Under the pieces are notes generated by a model. That model searched no databases and was not told where the DNA came from. It saw only the letters and a list, made by a program, of their open reading frames with translations. From positions 176,716,882-176,780,881 of the forward strand of contig CM069433.1 in the NCBI GenBank assembly GCA_035610365.1: a stretch of 64,000 nucleotides of DNA, in the 5' to 3' direction. Source of the DNA: Aquatica leii. Lineage: Eukaryota; Arthropoda; Insecta; Coleoptera; Lampyridae. The translations under genes and the position numbers were made by a program. Positions 1-11,869 of this stretch are shown here, in pieces; the first letter of the stretch is position 1, and the number at the start of each line of letters is the position of its first letter.

Positions 1-1905
1 ACTAATCAAAAAATAAAATTTTGAAATAATTAAGTGCTAAGTAGGTGCTTTAAGAAACCGTTAATATAATTCCGAAATATTTACATTTTTATCCTAAATT
101 CAACAAAATCCTGTTTTTGTATATAAGGTATTAATGGAGGATACCTATTATTTGCTTAAAAAATTTTGAACTAAACAATTACATACATTAAAACATTTGT
201 CTGTTAACGTATAATTAAAATATGTAATTGCAGAATTTAGTGCTCGTCTTCTTAACTAAAATTTTGGACCTGGAGGACAACTTCACGCGCTATATTAACA
301 AGAGTAAAACTACCTTAAAAAATTAGCTGCTGAAGAGTATTGTACATCAAAGCAATTGTCTTTTAACGTATAATTAAAATATGTAATCGCAGAATTTGGC
401 GCTCGTCTTCTTGGTTGAAATTTGATAAATGTCCGCCCTTTGCAATGTTTCTATAAATCATTTCCTAAATCATTCTTGAAATGTTTTAAAACACTTCTAA
501 AAATGATAACTAGAGTCGTTACTTATTCATGTTCATTTAATTTATTAAATTGTTTCTTAAAATAGCATTGGAACGATTATTAAGTTTAAATCCAAAATAC
601 GGAAAGTATACGTTCAAAAAACGATTTTTTGAAATGTTTTTGGAACGTTTACACAGGCGGGGTTTGCAACGATTATAAAGTTCAATTTCAAAATACTGCA
701 ATTATGCGTTCAAAATATAGGATAGGAAAACTTGCTAGAACTTGATCTTGACGGCCGATTGGACTTGTTTAACGAATAAAAAACGTCATTTGATATATTG
801 CTTTATAAACAACCAAAAAATATAATGAGTATCACGAGTGAGACTCGTTATTTCTACGTTTGGCAAAGGTTACATACCACGAGTTTGGCTCGCTATTTTG
901 TCCCAATGGATTAATACTGAATCGTCAAAAAACAAAGCTATCTAATAGCTTTTTGTATTAAGTTTAGAGGTTTCATATGTATAGTTTTGGAAATACAAAT
1001 ACCAATCATTCAAAAAATGTACGTGTATATCGTTTCTAGAAACATTAAAAGATGATAACTGTGTATTATTCTGCAACGTTACGTAGATAACTCCGTAAAT
1101 TATTTTGGACATCAACGTGGAAACTAACTGAAAATGTTACAAACACGATTTAGGCAATAATTTTTCAGTCAATTTTGGTATTATTTCTGAAATCGATTTG
1201 TATGCGCTTCAAAAACCGTCTAAAAAACAATGTTCGGATTCGCTTTTGAAGCAGTATGACATTGATTTGAAAACGTTTTATAAACGTTTTAATGTACCAT
1301 TTAAGCGTATTAAAAATGTTACAAATTTTCTTTCGAGTTCAAATTTTTTTTAAGGAGACGAGCACCAAATTCTACTATTACATATTTTAATTATACGTTA
1401 AAAGACAAATGTTTTGATATACAATACTCTTTAGCACCTAATTTTTTAAGGTAGTTGTACTCTTGTTAATATAGGGGGGGGGGGGTGGAATTTTCTTCCG
1501 AGTCCAAATTTTTTTTTAAGGAGACGAGCACCAAATTCTACTATTACATATTTTAATTATACGTTAAAAGACAAATGTTTTGATGTACAATACTCTTCAG
1601 CACCTAATTTTTTTAAGGTAGTTGTACTCTTGTTAATACAGGGGGGTGGAATTTTCCTCCGAGTCCGAAATTTCTTTTGAGGAGACGAGCACCAAATTCT
1701 ACTATACATTAACAGACAAATGTTTTGATGTATGTAATTGTTCAGTTCAACATTTTTTACAAATAATAGGTATCCTCCATTGATACCTTATATACATATA
1801 CATGATTTTATTGAATTTAGGATAAAAATGTAATTCGTAATTATATTAACGGTTTCTTAAAGCACTTAGCACTTAATTTATTATTTTCGGTTTTATTTTT
1901 CGATG
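1..1905. mobile_element. Foldback-type element with long, internally repeated inverted arms
   Basis: The first ~420 bases and bases ~1343-1905 are imperfect inverted copies of one another; the outermost part (1-60) matches the reverse complement of 1846-1905. Each arm contains tandem units about 160 bp apart. In the right arm the unit core GAGACGAGCACCAAATTC begins near 1355, 1521 and 1682; in the left arm its complement occurs near 242 and 401. The third right-arm unit has an internal deletion, and a run of a dozen Gs lies near 1473. The centre (about 421-1342) has no open frame and no protein motif that I recognise. The structure resembles Foldback elements, whose arms are made of tandem repeats. 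The left end may extend beyond the window, so no target duplication can be checked. Confidence 0.75.
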
Positions 1906-2089
1906 TATGGTATTGGTTTTTTTAAATGGGGGGTCCAGCTTAATGTTAAGTCAGCACCCCCCCAATATAAATCCAATTTTCTGCTATACCGGTCAAGCAC
2001 TTCATTGTATAGCTTGGAACTAAATTAGCACTGAATTATAAAATAAGTGATAATTAATTTTGCGTTGGTGGAGGGGCTAACTTTCCCTA

Positions 2090-3397
2090 CGTGAGGAATT
2101 ATAATCTTTGATCACTTCTGGTCTATTTATTTCGCCACATCTTTTTTCTTTTTTATCCTATCGTCGCACTGTATCTTCTATACCTTTTGCAATATAATTT
2201 GATGCTAAATTAACCGGTTTGTTGTCCAACTATTTTCTTAGAGCGATGTTATCACAACTTACTATTTCAACAGAAAAACTTCTTTTTCTTTTTTGCAACT
2301 CTTTATTTGACATTAGTAGAGGTTTTGAAAAACCGATTTACTCGTATAATCAATCTCTCCAGCAAAGATTTTTTTTAGTTAGGGCCTCAAAATTTAGTAT
2401 TTATTCTATTACATAAGTGCAGAACTGCTGCACTCACCAAACCGTAATTGTTTTTGATATCTGCGTCAATTCCTGTTGACTGACCCTGATACACATTAAA
2501 ATCGTAAGTTGGTCCGCTGTTTCTACATAAGAGAAATATTTTGATGCCTCATAGAGGTGGTTTATTTTTGATGTATTGTTTTATTGAAGTTTTGCCCGTG
2601 AAAGGTCTCATTTCTTCATCGACGCTCAAGAGTTTTTCTATTTTCAGTTCTAGGAGCCTTTTTCTAACCGAAGCAAGAAGGGGTATAATTTATCTGTACT
2701 TTTCAAAGCGATCCAAGTTGTTTACAAAATGTAAGCAAGTTCTTAGTTGAAAAAAGCGGTCTCTGGCCGTATTGTCCAAAAATAAATTTATGCATAGAAT
2801 TTTTTCCCAATACATGCTTACCTGGAAATTTATTCAAACAACCAATTATAACGTGTAAAGCAATCAGAATCTGAATTTCTTCGGTGCTAGTGGCTTTGAC
2901 TTCTTCTTTTTTGTATTACGACCATTACGCACTGTATTTGTTTTATTAGTCATTTCATCGTAATTTAATTCGTTGTCTTCATCTTTTTGTTAATTTTCGA
3001 CTTGTTGCTCATTATATTCATTCTCATTTTCATATTCATCTTCATTATCTTCTTCAACTGCCATATCAGGTCCTTCTTCATCATTGTTTGAAATAATATC
3101 CATCAACACTCTTATATTGTTTTGAGCTGAAGCTTCGTCAATCACGTCTCCATCTTCTTCATCTTCTTCGCACCCAATCTCTTCAATGTGTGATAAATTT
3201 CCATTTTCAATTATATTTATCAATTCATTTACATTTCTCGGGTTATCCAAACGATAAAACTTTTTCATTTTATCCATTTTTCGCTTTACTACCAAAAAAA
3301 TAGATAGAAGATAGATAGATGTTTTTAGACCTGATGTACATAACTTAAAACCTCTTTTGACCAAGCTAGCCTCGATGTACGTATACATGTACATCAA
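2090..3397 (-). pseudogene. piggyBac-type transposase, decayed
   Basis: Minus-strand conceptual translation, needing several frame changes, gives the order expected of piggyBac transposases: an acidic N-terminal region (open frame 2990-3397, rich in Asp and Glu), RDRFFQLR-like and LHFVNN-like segments near 2730-2780, a VDEEMRPFTGKTSIKQYIKN segment near 2580-2630, a YDFNVYQGQ segment near 2490, and the late segment DNKPVNLASNYI near 2200-2230 followed by a Tyr-Asn near the C-terminus. Internal stops and frameshifts make it inactive. A possible transposon end lies upstream at 3725-3739. Family assignment rests on motif recognition by eye. Confidence 0.75.
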
Positions 3398-3717
3398 ATT
3401 TTACGTCAATATTTTAGACGTTTTTAGAGACGGCAATCAAAAAATCGTTACTAAATGTCGTAATACGTACCTATAGGAAAAAGACTCACTACTTGGTATT
3501 TCAAACAGGTACTTTGATAATAGGACAAAATAACTTGTATTACACCGACGATCAATGGCTACTGGCGGCCGCCATGAGTATGGTTTTTAAGTTAAAAAAA
3601 CATTCCACTAAATTTAGAAAATATAATGTTCATAGGTATGTACTTTGGGCCCCAAATGGAATTTAATACGTTTAGTAGTAAGTTACGTTATTATTAATTT
3701 CATGTACATACAGATGT

Positions 3718-3739
3718 ACGCCGGGTCTGAAGGGATTAA
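3718..3739 (-). repeat. Candidate piggyBac 5' terminus with TTAA
   Basis: Read on the minus strand this begins TTAATCCCTTCAGACCCGG, about 320 bases upstream of the piggyBac N-terminal frame. A TTAA followed by a pyrimidine-rich, C-rich terminal repeat is typical of piggyBac ends. I could not find a convincing matching terminus on the other side (around 1920-1990), so this is a candidate only. Confidence 0.35.
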
Positions 3740-4355
3740 ACAGATTTTTGAAAATGTTTATCGGCCAAAATGCCGAAAATATATCTTAGACGAAATTTGA
3801 AAAATTGAAATTGAAAAAAGATGTTATCAAGATAAATGAGTAATGGATTAATTGTAGACCGTTCGTAAGAAAACGTCTAATATTTTTTCATTCTTCTATT
3901 TAAACAAAATAGTAAAATTGCTATAATTTTTTTAACAGTTTATGAAATGTCTATATGTGCAAACAGTGAGAAATATAATGACCCTTTGTTAAGCAACCAA
4001 CAATACACAAATTATTTCTGTCTCGTTTTCGAGAAATTCCGTAGGTATTACGATAACGAAACAATTTTTTTTAATGTTTTGATAATTGCCTCGGTTTTCT
4101 TTTCTTTTATAGTCAAATATTTGAACAAGACCCACAACAGAAACAAATTCAATGAATATTCAGCGAATATTTAAGAAAAAAAAAGTTGTCCATGTCCTAC
4201 TTTAACCTATTCGTTGGCCTGATAAAGTACTTACTTGCAACACTAATTGTTGCTATAAAGATAGTCTAAAGTGCTTAGTTATTGTTCCTCATAAGTCAAG
4301 AATTTTCAACTAGTTTCAATAGAAATAGAAGAGAGTAAAGAATTTTATCAACAAT
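3740..4355. other. Unassigned; one short open frame
   Basis: An open frame at 3947-4174 (+, 75 codons) has a hydrophobic stretch that could be one membrane segment (residues ~40-58). I recognise no family and see no support for expression. The rest is AT-rich and featureless to me. Confidence 0.2.
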
Positions 4356-5803
4356 CGGTGGCGACTGGTTCACAAAGGCTCTAGGGCGCGAGCCCCCCAG
4401 ACGTTCATTAAAACAAAGAACAGTACAAATTATAACGAATTAAAATATTTAAACCAGTAGCGAATCCAAAAGAATTTGAAGGGGAAATTTTTTTATGTGC
4501 ATTATGCACAATGTAATAGGGTTGACGTGGGGTTTATTAATAAATTGATATAGGGCGGGTGTTCATCTGATGCTTTTCTGGAAATCGAGTTTTTGAAATT
4601 CAGTATCAGATGTTGAATTTTTAGATACCTACCTACTTTGAACACAAAAGGTTTCCAAATTTGGGTTTTACTGCTGTAAAACTAAGTTTTCTTTTAAGTG
4701 CGATGCATAAGAGGCATAAAAGGCGGGTGCCGTGGCTCCCTGTCCACCCCCTGGATATACGCGAATGTTTAAAGCAACGTATAATAAATAGGTATTTCAG
4801 GCTACAATTATTGGAGCCCATGCCTGAATATGTAGCAAGCATTCTAACGTAACGTTGCGATATCTACTACAACATTTTCATAAGCAGTTTTAACGTGCAA
4901 AAGGACTCGCGCGTTTGTAGCCTCCGATGGTTTCAATCGTGGTTTCAATCTTTCAATTCAGTAATCATGAGGCGGTGGAACTTGTACGACGTGTTCTCAG
5001 TGAAACGATATATTTGTCGTACGTAATGTTTGAAAAATTAAAAAAAGCACTGTACATTTTTTTTAAATGAATTTGTAAAGCTGTCGTTAAAAGAAAAGAT
5101 TGAAATAAAATCTCTGAGAAGACTATAAAAATATCGCATTACATCAAAAAGAAAACAATTATATGAGGTTGCTCGTAGCATATCCGTTGACTAGTATTTT
5201 TGAACGTCTACATATATTTAAAATATTATTTTACGTTTATTGTTAATCAGCAATGAGTGTTCGAAAAAATCGTATTTTTAGTAGTTTTATTAATACCACA
5301 TCTCAATTCACACAAAAGAAAATCTGTGATTTCGGATTGAAAGCAGTACATTTAAGAAAAACGCAATTACCTGGCGCCGCTGCTGTTGTAAGGACATAGT
5401 TACTAAAATATAATTTTGATTATTTAAGCAAATAACATGCATAAGGCAACACAAAACTTTTAAATTTAAATGCGGTAGTTACTTATTTTTTTTATTATTT
5501 ATTATAATACTTATTTTTATATAAAACTAAGGCTTGTGTTTTTAGTGTTATAATTGAGTAACCAACGAATGATAATCATACTGGCTTAAAATTCCTTCAA
5601 GGAATTCTCATACCCGTTTTTCGGGGAGTTAGTTCCCTTGTTGTTCATTACACTTATACCACTACACTAAAACAATTAAAAACCGTCACAGTCACTACAC
5701 TCTGCGTGTGTCTCTGCCACTTTAACTATCTCTTTCCATTTCTTTTTGTTTATTGCTTTCATCTTCCAGTTTGTGATTTTCACAGTTTTTGGATCTTTTT
5801 TAA

Positions 5804-6831
5804 GGGGGTACTAAACGGAGCCATTTTCCATGCAAATTGAGGTACACTTTTCTCAAAAACTACTAAATCGATTTTTGTGAAATTTTGAACACGTTTTCTT
5901 TACATAGTTTTAAAGCTGTACAGCAGGTAGAATTTAATTTAAAGAAATAGTAAATTTTTTATTGACTTAGAAAGTTTGAAAATTTTATTGTCTTATTAAA
6001 AGTAAAGTAAAAGAGAAACCAGCTGGATTTTTAAAATTCGCTCTGCTGCGTTTGTTACTAGCGTCGCCATGAATAAGATACAAAAAAACACACTCAATTA
6101 CCTGTCATAGTTTTAAAGAAAAGTGTACCGAAATAGAAAAAATACAACTGTTCAGGAGAAGCAAGAAACAAAAAAGTTTTGTTTTTTTATCTTTAGTAGT
6201 CGTTTTTGCTTTTCAAAGTTCTTGTTCCTGTTTGTATATTGTAGTGTTATTGTTTTACTTGTGTTTATTGCAGAGATTTTATTTTACTCGTTTCAAATAT
6301 GCCGAGAACGGGTCCGGTTTTCAAGAAGAGAAAAAGGCGATTTTCAAGTAAAAGGCCTGCACAAATGACATTGAATGCAACTTGTTCAGTAAATGTGGAG
6401 TTACCACAACCTTGCTCGACAACAGAAACTCCTGTTTCTTAGGTTTTAAATAAAACCTCTATTGCCCGAGTATTTGAAGTATGAAAGCACTTATGTTTTC
6501 GATATTGTTTGTATCAGAGCGTTGAGTACGGCGGTGAATTCTTTTGCTTTGTGCAAAAAATGCAATGGGCAGATTAGCCTAAACATTGTTGCTCGGAATG
6601 GTCTAGCATTATCAGTTAATGGAAACATACCTCGTTGCCGTATTTTTTATTTATTGAAGCAGGCAATTTTTCTGTAACGCATAGTCCTTCCAAGTTTACA
6701 CTTAAATTTAAGTAACTTCTAAACCTTGTAGAGACATCGGATTTTTTGCATTCTTTGCAGAATATAGTGTAGATTAAAAAACAAAAATAAAAAAAATTAA
6801 TAATTTTTAAATTTTTTCATTAAGTACCCCC
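5804..6831 (+). mobile_element. TTAA-flanked DNA transposon inserted in the LINE
   Basis: TTAA occurs at 5800-5803 and 6832-6835. The insert begins GGGGGTACTAA and ends TTAGTACCCCC-like (actual end TTAAGTACCCCC), giving an inverted repeat of about 12 bp. The LINE coding sequence resumes on either side, so the boundaries are supported by the interrupted gene. TTAA targeting is known for piggyBac and Kolobok superfamilies; the G-rich 5' end and the short basic peptide inside favour a Kolobok-like element over piggyBac, but this is not certain. Confidence 0.7.
6299..6440 (+). pseudogene. N-terminal remnant of the TTAA element's protein
   Basis: Starting at the ATG at 6299 the frame reads MPRTGPVFKKRKRRFSSKRP and continues for about 45 codons to a stop near 6441. 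The strongly basic start resembles the N-termini of Kolobok/Mutator-like transposase proteins found in arthropods. A Cys-containing stretch further on (about 6540-6600) may be a continuation in the same general region. The remaining transposase is missing, so the copy is non-autonomous. Function is inferred from position and composition only. Confidence 0.35.
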
Positions 6832-7508
6832 TTAACCTGATCCATCCATCTCAATCTTGGTCTTCCTCCTGTTCTATCTTCCATTGGTTTCCATTCCAGT
6901 AATTTCTTTAGTGTGTTGTCTTCTTCTCTTCTGCTTATGTGTCCCAGCCATTCTATTCATCTAGACTTGATGAAATTTATTATGTCTTTGCTCTTCATCT
7001 CGCTAACTATTTCATAATTCATTCTTTGTCTATTTTCGTCTGCATTGGTTTTGATTAGTCCTAGTATTGTTTTTAAAATTTTCCTATTGGCTCTTCTTAT
7101 TTGCTCTTCTTCTTTACCTGTTAAGCACATCGTTTCCATAGCGTAAGTCGTTACCGGTCTTATATATTCGCATTTTTGTGTTTTTGCTTATCTTGGTGCT
7201 TTTGAGATATATTTGGTTTGCATAGTATGCTTTTTGGCCTGTTTGTATTCTCTATCTTATTTAGTTTTCTTCTTTGCGTTTTCTTTTATTGTTACTCTTA
7301 GATATTTAAATTTATTCACTCGTTCTAAGGCGCATTCGTTGATTTTTAAAATTATCTTTGTTCCTGTATCACTTCTACTATATTTGAAATATTTTGTTTT
7401 ATTCTCATTTACTGTCAACCCTATTTATTGCCTTGCTTTTTTGTCTAGGTTTGTGAATATCTCTTTTAGTTTAGTTATTACCACGTCATCTGCGTATGCT
7501 ATTATTTG

Positions 7509-7754
7509 TCATTCTCTATTGATTATTGTTCTTCCACAATTTAGTTTTCTTATCCCACTTTCTAGCGCTACGTTAAACAGAGAGGCTGAGGTATCCCCCT
7601 CTATTGTTTTTATTGTTGCATAGGTGTTTGTTAGCGTTGCTTCTTTTATTTTTATTAATTTTTGTGGTACTCTATCGTCTCTCAAGGATTGTGTTAATTT
7701 CCTCGTGTTAATGTTATCAAAAGCTTGCTTAAAATCCACAAAAACCATGTACAA
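7509..7754 (-). pseudogene. RTE LINE reverse transcriptase fragment
   Basis: The frame begins with VFVDFKQAFDNINTRKL, which is RT block A (FVDF-x-KAFD) with the first catalytic Asp. It continues through a PQKLIKIKEATL segment to a SASLFNVALE segment. The expected RQGD-x-LSP block between them appears to have been lost to small deletions. The catalytic (Y/F)-x-DD block is not in this frame; an ADDV-type stretch lies just downstream near 7485 (the plus strand reads ACCACGTCATCTGCG). Confidence 0.75.
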
Positions 7755-8926
7755 TGCGATATTGTGTTCATTGCTTTTCTCTAATATCTGTCTAATTATG
7801 TGGATAGCATGTATTACAGATTCTTCCTTGGTGAACCAAAATTGGTAGCTACCTATTTAGAAGTGCTCTGTACGTTTTCTATTGAACATTCTGGAGAATA
7901 TTTTATAGGCTGAATTTAGCAACACAATATCTCTATAATTACTGCATACTTCTTTATCCCCTTTTTTGTGTATTCTCCACTTCAGTCTCTTGGTATTCTT
8001 TCTGTACTCCAAATCTCCTTTATTATCTGATATAAGTTTCTTTGTGCACTTTCATCAGTGTACTTAATCATTTCTCCAAATATTTGATCTGTTTCCGAGG
8101 CCTTTCCATTTTTCTTGCTATTATCTTCTTGATTTCTTCATACGTTGGTGCTGTTATTTGTATTTTCTTTCCGTTTTTACTAGCCCCTTCTTGGTTTTCT
8201 GGGCCCTTGTTTGTATCGCAAGGGGGTAAATACTGCAGTTTTTGAAAGTGCTCTTTCTATATTTCTTTAACTTTTCCAACGTTGTTTTGCAACGTTTCAT
8301 TTTCATCTTTCATTCCTCTGTTTCTTGTTTTATTTCTAGTTTTTTGTTCTCGTATTTTCCTGTATAACTCCCTCATATTATTTTTCTCGCTATCTCCTTC
8401 CATAGTTTCTATTAATTTATTTAACTATTCGTTTTTCTTTCTCTTATATAATTTGCTTGTTTCCTTTCTTTTTTCTTTATATTTATCCAGTTTAGTTTTA
8501 CCCTATTTTTTTGCTGTACTGCCTTCTCACAGTCCTTATCAAACCACTTCTGCATTCTCTTATTACTTTTGTATCCAATTATATCCTGCGCTGCTTTATA
8601 TATGTCTTGTTTCTGTTTTGTTCATTTGCTATCTACATCTTCCTCTATTGTTACTGTTGCTAGTTCTTGTTGCGTTGCTTCCTTGTATTTTGTTTTCATA
8701 TCTTCTTGTGTAAACTTGTCAATTTCCTAGCGTTTTTCTTTTCCCTCTTTTGTTCTTTGTTCGTTGAATTCTTGTTTTATTTATGCTATAATTAAAAAAT
8801 GGTCGGTATCGGCACTCGCACCTCTAAATGTTCTTACATCTCTTATTGAAGTAGCGTTTTTCTTTGCTACCAGTACATAGTCCATCTGGTTTCTTTGTGT
8901 AGTGTTTCCTCCTGATATTATCCATG

Positions 8927-9160
8927 TTATTTTATATGTTCTCTTGTGCTACTTATTATCATGTTTGTTGATGCATCGAATTCACACAGTCTACTTCCAT
9001 TATCGTTTGAGTCATCATGTATCGTACGTTTTCCTGCCACTTTACTTGCGAATTCTTCTTTACCTATCTGTGCATTGAAATCTCTAATTACTATTATCAT
9101 ATCATGCCTTGGTGCTTCCTTTGTTAGTTTTTCTAGCTTTTTCCGTCGGGGCACATACAT
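8927..9160 (-). pseudogene. RTE LINE endonuclease fragment
   Basis: The open frame carries an RDFNAQIGKE segment, the DFNA-x-IG core of the LINE apurinic/apyrimidinic endonuclease, followed by NDNGSRLCEFDAS and NMIISST, which match the conserved NDNG-x-RL-x-(D/E)FA and M-x-I-x-ST segments. The Asp and Asn of the DFNA motif are kept. It lies upstream of the reverse transcriptase fragment on the same strand, in the expected order. Confidence 0.75.
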
Positions 9161-9793
9161 TTATAACTGACAGATTTGTAGGTTTGTCTTCAATTCTTAT
9201 ATAAGTTAGTCTACTGTTTATTGGTTTAAAGCATATTTTTCCGCTTGTTTTATGATTTACGTAAAAGGCAACCCTATTTGCTCCTCGCTTTTTTCTCGTA
9301 AGTATAACTGTCTGAAATCTTTTTTTATTATCTCCCCTTCTTGTTTCTATCGTACCTGTTGCATTGCAGCCACATCTACTATCAAGTAGATCTTGTTATT
9401 TCTTTTGCGACTTCCATCATTTTTCCTTCTTTCAATAACGTTTTTATGTTCCAAGTCCCCCTTTTTTGTTGTTTATTTATCCATTTTCCAAAATCATATC
9501 CTTTTCCGTATCCTGTCGTCATCTTTAATTTTGCTGCTTTTCCCCATTTATTCGTTTTTTGATCGCCGTAATGTCGGAGTTGCTTTTTAAACTTTTCATT
9601 TTCTGCGTCTCCTGGTGCCTGTCACTCGCTGTTTCGGTCTTTTGTTCTTTATTGCTTTGTGGGATGGGTATTTTTTCTATCTCTTCTAGACTGAATTCTT
9701 TGTTATTCACGATTAGTTTATTATATCTCATTTTTGCCAAGCATCCTTCTTCCTTTGTTTTTTTTAAATAGTATCCTAGTAATCAACGAATGA

Positions 9794-9985
9794 ACTTGTT
9801 TAAAATTTCGTGGCGAAATAATTTAAACGCTTTTGGTCCATAGTCGCTCGTATTTCGCATTTAATCCTTTTTAGTTTTGAGAAAGATTGTTCACCGATGC
9901 AGCTAGTAATCATCAATGTAAGGTTGCTTGTGTGTATAAGTGCAAAGAGCAATGCATTGGTACGTCCTACGCATTTAAGCATTCC
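9794..9985 (-). pseudogene. hAT transposase C-terminal dimerisation fragment
   Basis: The minus-strand frame ends with a stretch containing CIGEQSFSKLKRIK, then RATMDQKRL and LNYFATKF. This matches the hAT C-terminal dimerisation region, where an E(R/Q)SFSKLK core and an R-(S/A)-TM-x-Q-(E/K)-RL core are well known. Only the last ~60 codons are open. It abuts the 5' end of the LINE insertion, so the LINE landed in or just after the end of this gene. Confidence 0.7.
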
Positions 9986-10669
9986 ATTACGTAATTACTA
10001 AAAAAAGTACTCAGGCATATTGTATTACGTATTATTATTGTTTAGCCACCCCAATCCAGAAAACATAAAGAGATTAGAAAATCCCAAGACATTTTATAAT
10101 TAAAATTCTCACAAATTCTATAGATTTTAAAATAAATTCCCTCGTAAATAGGTATTTTTACCAGTTTTTTGTAAGAAAAAAATCTACTTTTACTAATCTG
10201 TAAAGTAAATGCTAAGGTCATTGCTTAGGTATAGAACTGCCGACAATATTGTAAGGAAGAAGAAACAACACAATTGGTATGCTTTAAAGTCATAAACAAC
10301 CCTTAAAGATTATAAATACTAAGAATTCTCTTAATTCTCATGTATCGGCAGGCACCAGTGAGGCAAATGATATTATGGTATTTAGTGTAAAAATTCGAAT
10401 TCTAACTTTCGAATTATTTGGGGCTTATAAACCGCGGAGCCCATAGCACGTGCTTTTTGTGCTACTATGTTAAACCGCCACTGAGTAGAAACAAAAAAAA
10501 AACGTCAAATATGCCATTACTGGCATTACTACTTGATACATTTGAATAAAATCATTTGCTAAACCTTCCTGCCAAGTTTGGTTATAAACATCTTCTTGGT
10601 GTTGCAATTTTAATGTCGTCAGAGAGTATATTTATACTTCAATAAGTGAATTGTATAAAGCGTCACTGT

Positions 10670-11244
10670 TAGCGGTGGCTAGTATTTCCAGTAACTATTA
10701 TTTTGTAACAGTTATTAATAAGGAACAATAACAACCTGTTACCCACGTTGTAAAATAACAGTTATTTAATAACAACTTTACAAAAAGCGTTCTTGGTCTT
10801 CTTTAGTATTTTGTTCTTACATTACGTATGCTACATACTACTATTCCTACCTAACCTAGTACGTACTGTTGAATAACAAGTAATAACCCAGAAGATTTAT
10901 GGTCTATGAGATTTAAACGCATTCTTTTTCTAATAAAACAGTTCCCACAGGTGAAACAACCACCTAACAATCGAAGGGCAGATTCCTTGTGTAAGTAATT
11001 GCAACATACGAAACATGAACAAAATACTATGAAAAGAGTGTAAATAAGATTGAAACAAGAATATTTTTTTAAATAGTAATTAATGACTAACACATGGATA
11101 TTGGGTAGGATAGGTTATACTCAAATCACACGGATTACGCAATAACAACTGTTACTAAAATAACTGTTATTCGGAACTGTTACTCCATAGTAATAATAAC
11201 AACTTGTTACTGTTACTGAAAAAAGTAACAGTTCACCATCCCTA
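10670..11244. mobile_element. Non-autonomous hAT element (575 bp)
   Basis: Perfect 8-bp direct duplications GTCACTGT flank the insert at 10662-10669 and 11245-11252. The ends form an imperfect inverted repeat: TAGCGGTGGCTA on the left and, read inwards from the right, TAGGGATGGTGA. Both subterminal regions are dense in GTAACAG/CTGTTA motifs, on both strands, a typical layout of transposase-binding repeats in hAT elements. The internal frame at 10851-11093 (-) resembles nothing known to me. Confidence 0.8.
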
Positions 11245-11252
11245 GTCACTGT

Positions 11253-11869
11253 TATATCAAATGCAGCTAATAGTACTCGTTCAAACGTTTTGGGCGGGAA
11301 AAGTGATGTCAGTGATATCGCAAGAAAAAATAGCTTTAGAGATTATATGATGACCGAATAAGTCAACTTTAACCACAAACAGTGCTGCTTCTTTTACAGT
11401 CAAATTAATCTGTTTAATACGATTACTATTTTGCAACGTTATCTAAACATTCAATTTTGTATTCCTGTATTCTTTGTTTTTCATAAACTCCTAATTGTAT
11501 TCGTGCGTTCCTGTAGTATTCTTTGTGAAACATTAAAGCTTTATTACATTTTGCTTTCCTGTCACATCTATTTTTATAACTTCTATATTTTTTCAACAAC
11601 TTATTTGTATTAAATTCGTTTACATGTGTTTTAATTCAAGCGTTTTTTTTTCTAGTTTTAATGATTTCATAATTGTTGTTTTTAGTACAGTTATTGTTGT
11701 AATTTGTTGTTTAAACATCTTTTGAAATAATGTTGTGGTTATAGTCTGTTTTATAAAATTTATTTTCTGGTTAATAAACATACACAGATGCAATTTAAAA
11801 AAATTGTTTTGACATTATACCTGCAGTATTATTTAAACTGATTAAAAGTAACGGTTGAATCTTAAGGTC
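11253..11869. other. Unassigned AT-rich stretch
   Basis: No gene recognised. The open frame at 11431-11613 (+) is Tyr/Phe/Leu-rich with AT-driven composition and no motif, and is most likely noncoding. Confidence 0.3.

Larger units (their letters stand above)
5573..9777 (-). mobile_element. RTE-type LINE, near full length, with target duplications
   Basis: Near-identical 16-bp duplications, AGTAACCAACGAATGA at 5557-5572 and AGTAATCAACGAATGA at 9778-9793 (one mismatch), flank the insert. Minus-strand translation in broken frames gives an apurinic-type endonuclease near 8930-9200, reverse transcriptase near 7500-7760 and a C-terminal tail near 5640-6900 with an RTGGRPRLRW-like segment. After removing the TTAA insertion (5804-6831), about 3.2 kb remain, close to the usual length of RTE elements. 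The frame is broken many times, so the copy is dead. Clade assignment rests on the resemblance to RTE polyproteins often mis-annotated as craniofacial development protein 2-like. Confidence 0.8.
4356..10483 (-). mobile_element. hAT transposon remnant interrupted by a LINE
   Basis: The right edge, read on the minus strand from 10483, starts CAGTGGCGG, a common start for hAT terminal repeats, and continues with a GC-rich stretch. The sequence from 4356 reading inwards (CGGTGGCGACTGG, then a GC-rich stretch ending in a C run) is similar in layout and content. A hAT C-terminal coding fragment lies at 9794-9985. The LINE at 5573-9777 sits inside. No matching 8-bp target duplication was found at the two edges, so treating them as the ends of one element is an inference. 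Confidence 0.4.

Noticed and set aside
1343-1860. CRISPR-like array from the direct repeats
   Set aside because: Units are ~160 bp with no unique spacers and form an inverted pair with the left arm; the DNA is eukaryotic.
4633-4852. Overlapping frames on both strands near 4.7 kb as a small gene
   Set aside because: Neither has a recognisable motif, and both lie in a GC-richer patch inside probable hAT debris.
7213-8713. Plus-strand hydrophobic proteins (136 and 143 codons)
   Set aside because: They are Phe/Leu/Ser-rich shadows of the minus-strand LINE, whose A-rich coding strand produces such antisense frames.
4356-10483. A precise hAT element with both ends and target duplication
   Set aside because: The ends look related, but the flanking 8-mers do not match; kept only as a low-confidence remnant.
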